From NCBI GenBank assembly GCA_947074225.1, contig CAMTOX010000055.1, forward strand, positions 1 through 8,934: 8,934 nucleotides of DNA, read 5' to 3'. The notes beneath the pieces were generated by a model. That model searched no databases, was not told the DNA's origin, and saw only the letters and a program-made list of their open reading frames with translations. The DNA is from an uncultured bacterium. GTDB lineage: Bacteria > Bacteroidota > Bacteroidia > Bacteroidales > Paludibacteraceae. The position numbers and the translations under genes were made by a program. This document shows, in pieces, positions 1-8,405 of this stretch. Positions within the stretch are counted from its first letter, which is position 1; each line of letters begins with the position of its first letter.

Positions 1-95
1 GTGTTTCATGAACATGTGTAGAACTAATAATGAAAGATGAAAAAAGATAAAGAAGAGATCAGTAATAGTGAATATAAATAAAGCGTAACCATAGG

Positions 96-1208
96 ATGAT
101 GAAAAAATATAATTTAGTTGCAGCATCGCTGTTGCTGCTGGTATCCTGTAAAGAGAAGAAAACAAACCAAAAACAAGAGGTACAATCTATTGATGTGTCT
201 TCTCCTCAAGTAAAAAATATTGTACTGAAGAAAGAGTATCCCGGCACTTTAACCTCTAACAGAACAGTAGAGTTAGTAGCGCGTGTGGATGGCACCATAA
301 TAGAGTCTAATTTGGTACCGGGTGCCTTTGTTCGCGAGGGTGATATTCTCTTTGTTATTGAACCTACCACCTATGAGAATCAGTTGCGACAAAGTGAGGC
401 CCAATTAGAGACCAATAAAGCTCAGTATGCTTATGCCGAGAGTAACTATGAACGTATGAAAATGGCTTCGGAGAGTGGTGCAGTGAGTGAGATTCAGGTT
501 TTGGAGGCTGCAGCAACGGCTAAAGAGCAGGCTGCGGCAATAGCTACTGCCGAAGCAGAACTAAATACGGCACGTACTAACTTGGGGTATTGTTACGTGA
601 AGGCTCCATGTAATGGACGTGTTACCAATCAACAATATGATGTTGGAAATTATGTTGCTGGGGCAGCTCAAGCAGTGACATTGGCAACGCTTTATAAGGA
701 CGATACCATGTATGCATATTTCAATATTGATGAAGGCACAATGATGGATATGATTAATGTGCCCGAAGCGAATAAGCTGCCCAAAGATTTGAATAATAAG
801 GTAACTATACGTATAGGTTCTAATAAGGGAGCAGAATTTGAGGGGGTCATAGATTATATGTCGCCCGATGTAGATGTAACCACCGGTACTGTGAATATGC
901 GTGCTGTAGTAAAGAATCCAAATGGGATTCTGAAAGATGGTATGTATATAATGGTAGAATTACCTTACTGCATTTATAAAGATGCTATATTAGTTACCGA
1001 TGCCTCTTTAAGTAGTGACCAGCTAGGTCAGTTCTTGTATTTGGTAAACGATTCTAATGTGGTGGAGAGTCGCCATGTTGAGGTGGGACAGTTGGTGGAA
1101 GATACTTTAGTTCATGTGATGAAGGGGTTGACACCGAACGATATATATGTGAAATCTGCTTTATTGAAAGTCAGAAATGGCATGAAAATTAAGCCTATAA
1201 AGAAATAA
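96..1208 (+). CDS. RND efflux periplasmic adaptor lipoprotein (AcrA/MexA-like membrane fusion protein)
   Basis: This 370-residue protein is the periplasmic adaptor of a tripartite efflux pump, joining the inner-membrane RND pump to an outer-membrane channel. It starts with a lipoprotein signal peptide: basic MMKK, a leucine-rich stretch, then the lipobox LVSC with the lipidated Cys at residue 18. The family domains follow in order: first half of the lipoyl-like domain (about 58-90, with the VDGTI and PGAFVREGD motifs), an Ala/Glu-rich coiled-coil hairpin (about 91-162), second half of the lipoyl domain (YVKAPCNGRV, about 167-176), a beta-barrel (about 203-290) and a membrane-proximal domain (about 297-368). 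Length is near the family's usual 370-400. ATG codons at 96 and 99 are both possible; the first follows an AGG at 93-95. The RND pump gene begins 3 bases after the stop, so the two are almost surely one operon. The family call is firm; the substrate cannot be read from sequence. Confidence 0.95.
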   Translation: MMKKYNLVAASLLLLVSCKEKKTNQKQEVQSIDVSSPQVKNIVLKKEYPGTLTSNRTVELVARVDGTIIESNLVPGAFVREGDILFVIEPTTYENQLRQSEAQLETNKAQYAYAESNYERMKMASESGAVSEIQVLEAAATAKEQAAAIATAEAELNTARTNLGYCYVKAPCNGRVTNQQYDVGNYVAGAAQAVTLATLYKDDTMYAYFNIDEGTMMDMINVPEANKLPKDLNNKVTIRIGSNKGAEFEGVIDYMSPDVDVTTGTVNMRAVVKNPNGILKDGMYIMVELPYCIYKDAILVTDASLSSDQLGQFLYLVNDSNVVESRHVEVGQLVEDTLVHVMKGLTPNDIYVKSALLKVRNGMKIKPIKK

Positions 1209-1211
1209 GTT

Positions 1212-4200
1212 ATGGTTAAGTTTTTTATAAATAGGCCAATCTTTGCCATTGTTGTAGCGCTGATGATTATTATAGTGGGTTTAATCTCATTGAAGAATCT
1301 TCCAGTGGCTCAATATCCGAACATTACACCTCCAACAGTTCAGGTGTCGGCAACTTATGTTGGTGCCGATGCTCAAACGGTGGCCGAGGCTATAGGTACG
1401 CCTATAGAGTTGCAGGTGAATGGTGTGGAGGGAATGATGTATATGAGTTCCAACTCTTCAAGTTCCGGCTCATATAATCTTACTATTACTTTTGAACTTG
1501 GGACAGACCTTGATATTGCTACTGTAATGGTTCAAAACCGTGTAGCTATAGCTCAATCCAGTTTGCCCGAAGCCGTAATAGTACAGGGTATAACTACCAA
1601 GAAGCAATCTACCAACATAGTGATGATTTTATCGTTAACCTCCGACAAGGAGGAGTACGATGCGCTCTACTTGTCTAACTATGCTACTTTGAATATGCTG
1701 GACGAGTTGACTCGTCTACCTGGCGTAGGTTCGGTGGATGTAATGGGTGCCGGCGATTATAGCATGCGCATATGGATGGATCCGGAGGCCATGCGCATTC
1801 GTGGGGTAACACCACAGGATGTTTATACTGCACTGTCGCAACAGAGCCAGCAGGTGTCGGCAGGATATATTGGTCAACCCATTAAAGAGGCTAACAACCC
1901 ATTCCAATATACGCTCATGGTACACGGACAGTTGGTAACGCCCGAAGAGTTTGGTAATATCATTATTAAGAGCACAAGTAGTGGCGCCTTCTTACGTATT
2001 AAGGATATTGCCAAAGTGGAATTGGGCAGTGAGTCGTACGATGTGGTCTCTAAATTAAATGGGCAACAGTCGGCAACAATCTCTATCTATCAATTACCTG
2101 GGTCTAACTCTATGGAGGTGGCCGATCATGTAAAGGCTAAGATGAAAGATTTGTCGGTAGGTTTGCCAGAAGGCATAGAGTTTGGCGTAACGTTAGATAC
2201 TACCTTAGTGATAAGTGCCTCTATACACGAAGTGTTGATTACTTTGTTGGAAACAACCCTTCTTGTTATCTTGGTAATATTATTGTTCTTACAGAATTTT
2301 AGAGCCGTTATTATACCATGTATAAGTATTCCGGTCTCTTTGATAGGTACATTAGCAGTGTTGTACCTCTTTGGTTATTCTATAAATAACCTAACCATGT
2401 TTGGTATGATACTAGCCATTGCCATTGTGGTGGACGATGCGATAGTGATAGTGGAGAACTCCTCGCGGCTTATGGAGACTGGGAAATATAATGCGCGCCA
2501 GGCTGTGACCATTGCTATGAAGGAGTTGATAAGTCCTATTATCGGTATCGTCTTGGTGCTCTTGTCGGTATTTATTCCAACCATGTTTATTGGCAGTATT
2601 ACCGGACAGCTGTTTAAACAGTTTGCCATGACACTTGCTGCAGCAACAGTCATTAGTGCCTTTAACTCGTTAACTTTAACACCCATGCTTTGTGCTCTAT
2701 TCTTGAAGAAACCTAAAGAGGCAAAGTTCTTCTTATTCCGTTGGTTCAATGATTTCTTCAATAAGGTACAGCAACTTTATAACATTATTGTACTCTTTTT
2801 ATTAAAGCATGCATGGTTTGCAGCTATAACCTATTTGGTAATGGCCGTATTGGGAGTTTATCTGTTTATAAAATGGCCAAGTACCTTTATTCCAGCAGAG
2901 GATGATGGTTATTTCTTAATTTCGAGTCAACTGCCTCCGGCAGCAAGTTTAAGTAGAACCGAAGCTGTGAATGCCAAGATAGATGCTATTTTAGCGACCT
3001 ATCCGGAGATACAAGATTATGTGGCCGTAGCTGGTTTCTCGGTATTAGATCAGGGAGAGAGTTCTAATGGTGGTACCTATTTCGTTATTCTTAAAGATTG
3101 GAAAGAGCGTAAAGGAAAGAACCATACCGCAGCAGCTGTTGTAGATAGATTTAATGCTGCTGCCGCTTCTATTCAAGAGGCGGAACTTATGGCTATGGTT
3201 CCTCCGGCCATTCCGGGTTTAGGAGCTTCTGGAGGGTTGGAATTAGAGCTCCAAGATCGCAATAATTTAGGAGCAATAGCCCTTCAAGAGGCGGTAGATA
3301 ATATTCTAGCTACTTATAGCTCTAAACCGGAGCTGATATATTTATCGTGCTCATATCAGGCCAATGTGCCTCAGTATCTGATAAATATTAATCGCGATAA
3401 AGTGGTAATGTATGGGTTGGATATCTCTGATGTATTTTCAACGCTGAGTTATTATCTTGGTGCTGCCTATGTTAATAACTTCTCAGAGTTTGGCAGAAAC
3501 TATCAGGTAAATATTGAAGCATCGGAGGATGCACAGAAAACCCTTGCCGATATTATGAAACTAAGTGTTGCCAATAAGAATAATAAGATGGTGCCTTTTG
3601 CCTCTTTTGCAGAGCTAGACCAGAAGTTGGGTTTGGATAACATCAACTCTTATAACATGTATCAGTCGGCCTCTATTATCTGTATTGCTAATCCTTCTTC
3701 CAGTTCCAGCGAAGCTATGTTAGCTATGGAGTCGTTGATTCAGGAACAGTTGGGCGATAATTTTGGCTATCAATGGACCTCTATCGCATATCAAGAGCAA
3801 GAGTCGGGTTCTTCCACTACCATGATTTTTATTATTGCCATCTTAATAGTATTCTTGGTATTGTCTGCTCAGTACGAGAGTTGGACAAACCCTATAGCAG
3901 CTATCTCGGGTATTCCAGTAGCTCTTTTAGGAGCTATGTTGGGTTGTTTACTCTATAAGTTGCCCATTAGCATTTATACGCAAATAGGTATTATATTATT
4001 GATAGCCCTATCGGCAAAGAATGGAATCTTGATTGTAGAGTTTGCTCGCGACTTCCATAAGCAGGGAAACTCCATTCGCGATGCTGCTATTGAGGCCGGT
4101 AAAGTGCGTTTGCGTCCAATCTTGATGACCTCTTTGGCATTTGTGTTTGGTTTGCTTCCTCTACTTTTTGCTACCGGAGCGGGTGCTAATAGTAGAATAG

Positions 4201-4457
4201 CCTTGGGTGTGGCAGTGGTATTTGGTATGGCTTTAAATACTGTTTTGGCGACTTTATATATTCCGGTGTTCTATGATTGGTTCCAGAATCTAGAAGAGCG
4301 TGTGTTTGATAAGGTGCGTTTTAATGACAATGACCCTGTAACAACAAACAGTGCCGAAGCTTCTGGTGGTTCAACAATAGCTAATGATGATATAACGAAT
4401 CCGGCACCTTCTATTGAGGGAAGTAGTGATGGCATGGCTAAGGAGCCAACTACTTAA
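1212..4457 (+). CDS. RND family efflux transporter, HAE1 type (AcrB/MexB-like inner-membrane pump)
   Basis: This 1081-residue protein is the inner-membrane, proton-driven pump of the efflux system; such pumps expel drugs, bile salts, dyes and other amphiphiles. It has the full two-fold RND plan: TM1 (about 9-28), a large periplasmic loop (about 30-335), TM2-TM6 (about 341-498), TM7 (about 535-555), a second periplasmic loop (about 560-865), then TM8-TM12 (about 869-1020). The proton-relay residues known from AcrB are present: the Asp pair D408/D409 in TM4 ([11 protein letters not shown]), K936 in TM10 ([11 protein letters not shown]) and R966 before TM11 (RLRPILMTS). The N-terminus ([11 protein letters not shown]) and the [10 protein letters not shown] segment are typical of HAE1 pumps, so it should be active. 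An unusual feature is a polar tail of about 46 residues after TM12, rich in Ser, Asn, Asp, Thr and Gly. The gene follows the adaptor by 3 bases, suggesting translational coupling. No outer-membrane channel gene follows. Confidence 0.96.
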   Translation: MVKFFINRPIFAIVVALMIIIVGLISLKNLPVAQYPNITPPTVQVSATYVGADAQTVAEAIGTPIELQVNGVEGMMYMSSNSSSSGSYNLTITFELGTDLDIATVMVQNRVAIAQSSLPEAVIVQGITTKKQSTNIVMILSLTSDKEEYDALYLSNYATLNMLDELTRLPGVGSVDVMGAGDYSMRIWMDPEAMRIRGVTPQDVYTALSQQSQQVSAGYIGQPIKEANNPFQYTLMVHGQLVTPEEFGNIIIKSTSSGAFLRIKDIAKVELGSESYDVVSKLNGQQSATISIYQLPGSNSMEVADHVKAKMKDLSVGLPEGIEFGVTLDTTLVISASIHEVLITLLETTLLVILVILLFLQNFRAVIIPCISIPVSLIGTLAVLYLFGYSINNLTMFGMILAIAIVVDDAIVIVENSSRLMETGKYNARQAVTIAMKELISPIIGIVLVLLSVFIPTMFIGSITGQLFKQFAMTLAAATVISAFNSLTLTPMLCALFLKKPKEAKFFLFRWFNDFFNKVQQLYNIIVLFLLKHAWFAAITYLVMAVLGVYLFIKWPSTFIPAEDDGYFLISSQLPPAASLSRTEAVNAKIDAILATYPEIQDYVAVAGFSVLDQGESSNGGTYFVILKDWKERKGKNHTAAAVVDRFNAAAASIQEAELMAMVPPAIPGLGASGGLELELQDRNNLGAIALQEAVDNILATYSSKPELIYLSCSYQANVPQYLININRDKVVMYGLDISDVFSTLSYYLGAAYVNNFSEFGRNYQVNIEASEDAQKTLADIMKLSVANKNNKMVPFASFAELDQKLGLDNINSYNMYQSASIICIANPSSSSSEAMLAMESLIQEQLGDNFGYQWTSIAYQEQESGSSTTMIFIIAILIVFLVLSAQYESWTNPIAAISGIPVALLGAMLGCLLYKLPISIYTQIGIILLIALSAKNGILIVEFARDFHKQGNSIRDAAIEAGKVRLRPILMTSLAFVFGLLPLLFATGAGANSRIALGVAVVFGMALNTVLATLYIPVFYDWFQNLEERVFDKVRFNDNDPVTTNSAEASGGSTIANDDITNPAPSIEGSSDGMAKEPTT

Positions 4458-4462
4458 AAAGT

Positions 4463-4522
4463 TGGTTATAAATATTAAGGGTGAGAATAGCTTTCTATTC
4501 TCACCCTTAATATTTATAACCA
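4463..4522. terminator. Bidirectional intrinsic terminator, perfect 28-bp inverted repeat
   Basis: The arms 4463-4490 and 4495-4522 are exact reverse complements with a 4-base loop (cttt). The stem has a GC-richer apex (GGGTGAGAATAG) and an AT-rich base. It lies 5 bases after the stop of the RND pump and 10 bases before the stop of the convergent gene at 4533-5072. On the plus strand it is followed by a T-rich stretch (TTTATTGGTTTT); on the minus strand by AACTTTTTAAG. The simplest reading is a terminator serving both convergent transcripts. The perfection and length of the stem are greater than termination needs. Confidence 0.85.
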
Positions 4523-4532
4523 TTTATTGGTT

Positions 4533-5072
4533 TTATGTGTTACGTATAGATTTATTTTCTTTATAGTAAACTACTTCATATTCAAAAGGGAAGTCTGTTA
4601 TAGCTACTTGTTTTACCGAGTTGTTAGGTACACCTGCACGTATGGTATTGTATTCAATACCTTTCTCGGTTCTAAATTTACCTTCTAAGTTCACAATACG
4701 GTTGTGTGTTTCGCTAGTGTTATGTAGGAAATAGTAGTACCGTTGTCCCATAGTGATTTTACCCAATTGTAATCCCTCTTCTAATTTCTGATACTCAATA
4801 GGAATATTAAGCATCTTCACAATATTATCAAACTGTTCAACGCTCATAGGAGTAGTACTTTTATCGCTCATCATTTGGAATAACTGAATTGCTTCACGGA
4901 CATTGCGTTTTACTTTTCCTTTCAAGGTATCGGTACTTTCATTAGCTTTATTGATATACTCTTCGTACTGCCCATTCTCTAAATAGGTAGTGAAGTTATC
5001 AATGGCCCACTGTCCTTGTGCGCTAAAGCTGAATAGAGCTAAAAACAGGAGTAGTGTAAGTTTAGTTTTCAT
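4533..5072 (-). CDS. Small secreted protein of unknown function
   Basis: I do not recognise a family for this 179-residue protein. The first 20 residues form a classical Sec signal peptide: MKTK, a hydrophobic core LTLLLFLALFSF, then SAQG followed by QW, giving a likely signal peptidase I cut after G20. There is no lipobox Cys; in fact I see no Cys in the whole protein, and no further membrane segment, so a soluble periplasmic or exported protein is expected. The mature part is about 159 residues, charged and probably mainly helical in its first half (about 23-105), and it ends in a more strand-like section (about 125-172, with FPFEYEVVYY). The ATG at 5070-5072 is supported by the signal peptide directly after it and by a promoter at 5159-5189. 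It converges on the efflux operon and shares its terminator, so it is a single-gene unit with no functional link shown. Base composition resembles its neighbours. Confidence 0.85.
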   Translation of the reverse strand: MKTKLTLLLFLALFSFSAQGQWAIDNFTTYLENGQYEEYINKANESTDTLKGKVKRNVREAIQLFQMMSDKSTTPMSVEQFDNIVKMLNIPIEYQKLEEGLQLGKITMGQRYYYFLHNTSETHNRIVNLEGKFRTEKGIEYNTIRAGVPNNSVKQVAITDFPFEYEVVYYKENKSIRNT

Positions 5073-5158
5073 AGTAATCTATTTTAGAAGTGTATTTTGT
5101 TACTCTGTTAATGTTGTAATCTATTCTGAATAAACAGAAACTCAATTAAATTCACTGA

Positions 5159-5189
5159 CAAAAATAATGATTTAATTAACAAAATCAAA
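5159..5189 (-). promoter_or_regulatory. Bacteroidota-type promoter for the secreted-protein gene
   Basis: Read on the minus strand, TTTG (5189-5186) is followed after exactly 19 bases by TATTTTTG (5166-5159). This matches the known Bacteroidota consensus of TTTG, 19-21 bases, TAnnTTTG. Transcription would begin near 5152, giving a 5' leader of about 80 bases before the ATG at 5072. Both elements match in full with correct spacing and direction, making this the best-formed promoter in the window. It has not been tested experimentally. Confidence 0.75.
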
Positions 5190-5757
5190 TAGTTCTTCTT
5201 CTATTTCAAGAATAATTGTTCTGAAATTGTGCTACATATGCGTTGTTACTAAGTGCAATAACCCTATTCCACTCCTTTTTATGTAGAGATGAAGAACTAT
5301 TATTTGTTTGATTTACAGAGAAAAATGGTTTTGTAGATGTGGCTGTAGTGTTATTGTTAACTTTTTAATATGATTCTATTTTTAAAACAACAATATTTTA
5401 TAGTTAAATAATTGACCACCTCTATTCTTTGTTGTTTTAGTCCTTTTCTCTTGTATATATAGTTATGTATTGATTTTAATGAGATGGATTGTTAGTTCAT
5501 ATTAGCTTAGGGGAGCAATAGCCGTTTTGTTTACTATTTACTGTTTATAGTATTGTTAAAGATAGATTTGATAACGGAACTGCTATGTTGTGGAATCTTA
5601 TTAACGTATGGACGAACTTTTTTGACTTCCCTATTGATGTGAGAGTTACTAAACATAGTAACAGATTTGTTTATAACTATTTACTCAATGTTTCATTTTT
5701 TCTTTTTACGATTAGCACTTTAATTGCATTGTCTATGTAGTAGTATAATATATTTGA
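5190..5757. other. AT-rich intergenic spacer between divergent genes; no gene seen
   Basis: Divergent transcription starts on either side of this stretch, and I find no convincing coding region in it. Three things are visible. A TAGATTTG box at 5563-5570 matches the Bacteroidota -7 consensus but has only a poor -33 partner; if used, it would give the malic enzyme mRNA a leader of about 190 bases. A perfect 6-bp inverted repeat, GTTACT (5645-5650) and AGTAAC (5657-5662), could be a small hairpin or a binding site. A second -7-like box lies at 5749-5756. The longest plausible start-to-stop run (5289-5336) encodes only 15 residues. I see no RNA gene or riboswitch that I can name. Confidence 0.6.
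5749..5756 (+). promoter_or_regulatory. Possible -7 box (TATATTTG) just before the malic enzyme start
   Basis: TATATTTG matches the Bacteroidota -7 consensus TAnnTTTG exactly but ends only 7 bases before the chosen ATG at 5764. Transcription from it would begin at or next to the start codon, producing a leaderless or nearly leaderless message. The -33 partner is weak: ATTG-like sequences at 5723-5726 and 5728-5731 give spacings of 22 and 17 bases rather than 19-21. In this AT-rich DNA the match may be chance, and the TAGATTTG box at 5563-5570 is an alternative. Confidence 0.3.
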
Positions 5758-5763
5758 ATGATT

Positions 5764-8046
5764 ATGTCTAAAATAACAAAGAAAGAGGCGTTAGCTTATC
5801 ATAATGAGGGGCGTCCAGGTAAGATTGAGGTAGTACCTACCAAGCCAACAAGTTCTCAGAGAGATTTATCTTTAGCCTATTCGCCAGGAGTGGCCGAACC
5901 TTGTAAGGTGATAGAGAAGGATCAAGAGGCAGCCTACGAGTATACTAATAAAGGTAACTTAGTAGCTGTTATTTCCAATGGTACAGCAGTACTTGGTTTG
6001 GGCGATATAGGGGCATTGAGTGGTAAACCCGTTATGGAGGGTAAGGCATTGCTCTTTAAGATATTTGCAGGCATAGATGTGTTTGATATTGAAGTAGACG
6101 AGAAAGACCCATCGCGTTTCGTTGAAACAGTAAAGGCTATAGCTCCAACTTTTGGTGGTATTAATTTAGAAGATATAAAAGCTCCTGAATGTTTTGAAAT
6201 TGAGGAGCGTTTGAAAGCAGAGCTCGATATTCCGGTAATGCACGACGACCAACATGGTACAGCCATCATATCATCGGCAGGTTTATTAAATGCCTTAGAG
6301 ATTGTGGGTAAGAAGATTGAGGATATTAAAATAGTGGTGAATGGTGCCGGTGCAGCAGCAAACTCATGTACCTCCTTATATATGCGCTTAGGGGCTAAGA
6401 AGGAGAATATTGTGATGGTAGACTCAAAAGGGGTGATAACGACTAAGCGTAATGATTTGAATGACCGTAAACGTCCGTTTGCTACAGAGCGAGATATTAC
6501 CACTCTTGCCGATGCTATGAAGGGAGCCGATATGTTTTTAGGGCTATCGGTTGCCGATGTGGTAACACCAGAGATGCTAGAAAGTATGAATGAGAGGCCT
6601 ATTGTATTTGCCTTGGCCAACCCAAACCCCGAAATTAGTTATGAAAAGGCTATGGCTACACGTAAGGATATGATTTTTGCTACCGGAAGAAGTGATTATG
6701 CAAATCAGATAAATAATGTGTTGGGTTTTCCTTATATTTTTCGTGGCGCTTTAGATGTGCGTGCCTCCTCAATTAATGAAGATATGAAAGTTGCGGCGGT
6801 CTATGCGTTGGCTGAACTAACACATGAAGCAGTGCCCGACATTGTGAATGTGGCCTATGGCATGAAGCGCATAACTTTTGGTAAGGATTATATTATTCCA
6901 AAGCCTTTAGATCCACGTTTATTGTATAAAGTGGCACCTGCAGTAGCTAAAGCAGCTATAGCCTCGGGAATTGCCCATAAACCCATTACAGATTGGGATG
7001 GTTATGAGTTGCAATTGGAACGCATTATGGGTAAGGGAAGTAATATGTTACGCCGTTTTTATGAAACAGCACGACAAAATCCAAAACGTGTGGTGTTCTC
7101 AGAGTGTAATCACCTTAACATACTTCGTGCCGCTTCAATGGCTTATGCCGAAGGTATTTGTGTACCTGTGTTGTTGGGTAATGATGAGAAGATTCGCGAT
7201 TTAGCTAAAGCAAACGATATTGATTTAAGTGGTATTGAGATAGTAACTTTGCGTCAGGATGTGGAGAAAGAGCGACGCAAACGTTATGCACAACTTTTGG
7301 CTCAAGAGAAAGGACGCGATGGGATGACCTATATAGATGCTTATGAACGAATGTTTGAGCGAAACTATTTTGGCATGATGATGGTGAAGACTGGTGATGC
7401 CGATGCTATGGTGACCGGTGTTTATACGCGTTATGAAGATACCATTCGTGCTGCTCAAGATGTGATAGGTATGCAAGAAGGGATGAATCATATTGGTGCT
7501 ATGCATATTGTGAATACACGTAAGGGTACCTATTTCTTGGCCGATACATTATTTAATAGACATCCCGACAGCAATACTCTTTACGATATTGCACGGTTAA
7601 CCTATGAGCGTGTAAAGTTCTTTAATTATGAACCTGTAATGGCAATGCTCTCTTACTCTAATTTTGGTTCGGATAAAATAGGTAGTCCTGCAAGCATTCA
7701 TTGGGTGGTAGATAGGTTACATCGTGACTTCCCCGATATGATAGTAGATGGTGAGATTCAGGTGAACTTTGCTTTAGATAAAGAGTTACGCGACCGCCAA
7801 TATCCTTTTACCAAATTAAAAGGTAGAGAGGTGAATAGCTTGATATTCCCGAACCTTAGTTCGGCCAATATTGCTTATAAATTATTGCAAGAGGTTGGGG
7901 TAGGCGATGTGATAGGTCCAATTCAAATGGGATTGAATAAACCAGTGCATATTGTAGATATAGAGAGTAGTACCCGTGATATTGTGAATGTGACCTGTAT
8001 TGCAGTGCTCGATGCAATAGTGGAAGAGTTGATAAAAAATAAATAA
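5764..8046 (+). CDS. maeB: Malic enzyme with C-terminal phosphotransacetylase-like domain (MaeB type)
   Basis: This 760-residue cytosolic enzyme oxidatively decarboxylates malate to pyruvate and CO2 with reduction of NAD(P), linking the C4-acid pool to pyruvate and usually supplying NADPH. Residues about 1-400 are the malic enzyme part: YSPGVAEPC (39-47), the probable catalytic Lys94 (MEGKALLFK), metal ligands E136/D137 (LEDIKAPE) and the HDDQHGT motif (160-166), then a Rossmann nucleotide site NGAGAAA (193-199). Residues about 426-760 are a phosphotransacetylase-like domain, including SYSNFGS (630-636); in characterised MaeB proteins this domain is thought not to make acetyl phosphate but to mediate acetyl-CoA control. 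Length agrees with E. coli MaeB (759). An in-frame ATG also exists at 5758, but starting at 5764 gives MSKITKKEALAYH, which fits the family N-terminus better and leaves the TATATTTG box free. Two motif changes are noted under findings. The gene stands alone and ends at a terminator at 8103-8135. NAD versus NADP preference cannot be read confidently. Confidence 0.95.
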   Translation: MSKITKKEALAYHNEGRPGKIEVVPTKPTSSQRDLSLAYSPGVAEPCKVIEKDQEAAYEYTNKGNLVAVISNGTAVLGLGDIGALSGKPVMEGKALLFKIFAGIDVFDIEVDEKDPSRFVETVKAIAPTFGGINLEDIKAPECFEIEERLKAELDIPVMHDDQHGTAIISSAGLLNALEIVGKKIEDIKIVVNGAGAAANSCTSLYMRLGAKKENIVMVDSKGVITTKRNDLNDRKRPFATERDITTLADAMKGADMFLGLSVADVVTPEMLESMNERPIVFALANPNPEISYEKAMATRKDMIFATGRSDYANQINNVLGFPYIFRGALDVRASSINEDMKVAAVYALAELTHEAVPDIVNVAYGMKRITFGKDYIIPKPLDPRLLYKVAPAVAKAAIASGIAHKPITDWDGYELQLERIMGKGSNMLRRFYETARQNPKRVVFSECNHLNILRAASMAYAEGICVPVLLGNDEKIRDLAKANDIDLSGIEIVTLRQDVEKERRKRYAQLLAQEKGRDGMTYIDAYERMFERNYFGMMMVKTGDADAMVTGVYTRYEDTIRAAQDVIGMQEGMNHIGAMHIVNTRKGTYFLADTLFNRHPDSNTLYDIARLTYERVKFFNYEPVMAMLSYSNFGSDKIGSPASIHWVVDRLHRDFPDMIVDGEIQVNFALDKELRDRQYPFTKLKGREVNSLIFPNLSSANIAYKLLQEVGVGDVIGPIQMGLNKPVHIVDIESSTRDIVNVTCIAVLDAIVEELIKNK

Positions 8047-8102
8047 TAGATTTAATATCTTGCTCTTCTCTATTAGACGATAATTCTAATTAAATAGCTT
8101 CT

Positions 8103-8135
8103 AAAAAGACACAGACTCATGTTTGTGTCTTTTTT
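8103..8135 (+). terminator. Intrinsic terminator after the malic enzyme gene
   Basis: Arms 8103-8116 (AAAAAGACACAGAC) and 8121-8134 (GTTTGTGTCTTTTT) pair over 14 positions with one G-U wobble (8114 with 8123) and a 4-base loop TCAT. The right arm ends in an unbroken T run at 8130-8135. It lies 57 bases after the stop codon, with no gene between, and would end the malic enzyme transcript. The A-run on the left could give weak termination in the other direction too. Confidence 0.88.
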
Positions 8136-8405
8136 ATTGCTGTGTTAAAATGGTAATTTATCTGATTGTTTTTCTAGTGTGTTATTGTATTTTTAGTTGT
8201 GAAAATCTTTTTTGCAGTTATAAATTTGTATCAAACCAAATGTAAATAAAATAGTTGCAAATAATTATTCATTTTCAATTTGTTATTAGGAATGTTATCA
8301 CAAAATCAGTATCTTTGTGCACGAAATAAAGAATCTACTTTTCTTTATACTTTCACAGTGTTATTGTATTAATCAAAATAATGAGGTATTCCTGACAACG
8401 CTTTA
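8136..8405. other. AT-rich leader and promoter region upstream of the Nudix-family gene
   Basis: Very AT-rich and without a coding region I can support. It contains a strong -7 box (8310-8317) and a weaker second candidate, TAAATTTG at 8221-8228, with a TTG at 8197-8199 spaced 21 bases upstream. The octamer TAGGAATG occurs at 8287-8294 and again just outside this stretch at 8410-8417. A 6-bp inverted repeat, ATTCCT (8388-8393) and AGGAAT (8411-8416), straddles the earliest possible start codon. A four-codon start-to-stop run at 8381-8395 is too short to interpret. Confidence 0.55.
8286..8317 (+). promoter_or_regulatory. Bacteroidota-type promoter for the Nudix-family gene
   Basis: TATCTTTG at 8310-8317 is a full match to the TAnnTTTG -7 element, and its context (TATCTTTGTGCAC) is of a kind common at Bacteroidales promoters. 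Twenty bases upstream, TTAG (8286-8289) matches three of four positions of the -33 TTTG. Initiation would fall near 8323, giving a leader of about 80-115 bases depending on which start codon is used. The -33 region overlaps the first copy of the TAGGAATG repeat, a sensible place for a repressor to bind. Confidence 0.6.

Noticed and set aside
1..95. Possible 3' end of an upstream gene (open runs ending at TAG 19-21 or TGA 38-40) and an 8-base palindrome TTCATGAA at 5-12
   Set aside because: Too little sequence to tell coding from spacer, and the palindrome is too short to call an operator. No Bacteroidota -7 box is visible before the adaptor gene, so its promoter may lie outside the window.
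2375..2761. Antisense open frame of 128 codons inside the RND pump gene
   Set aside because: It mirrors a membrane-spanning stretch of a well-supported gene, has no recognisable domain and no promoter; a shadow. The same applies to 1716-1925 (minus) and 3773-3958 (plus).
5289..5336. 15-codon frame in the long spacer (MKNYYLFDLQRKMVL)
   Set aside because: Too short, no clear ribosome site or promoter at proper distance, and such runs are expected by chance in this length.
5744..5749. TATAAT hexamer resembling a sigma-70 -10 box before the malic enzyme
   Set aside because: Bacteroidota primary sigma uses a different consensus, there is no TTGACA at 16-18 bases, and the DNA is AT-rich.
5934..6620. 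Antisense open frame of 228 codons inside the malic enzyme gene
   Set aside because: Ser/Ile-rich composition arises from the complement of the real codons, and the plus-strand frame carries all malic enzyme motifs. The frames at 6971-7204 (plus) and 7225-7506 (minus) are rejected likewise.
8381..8395. Four-codon leader frame (MRYS) before the Nudix gene
   Set aside because: No regulatory codon run and no attenuator-like hairpin follows; most likely chance.
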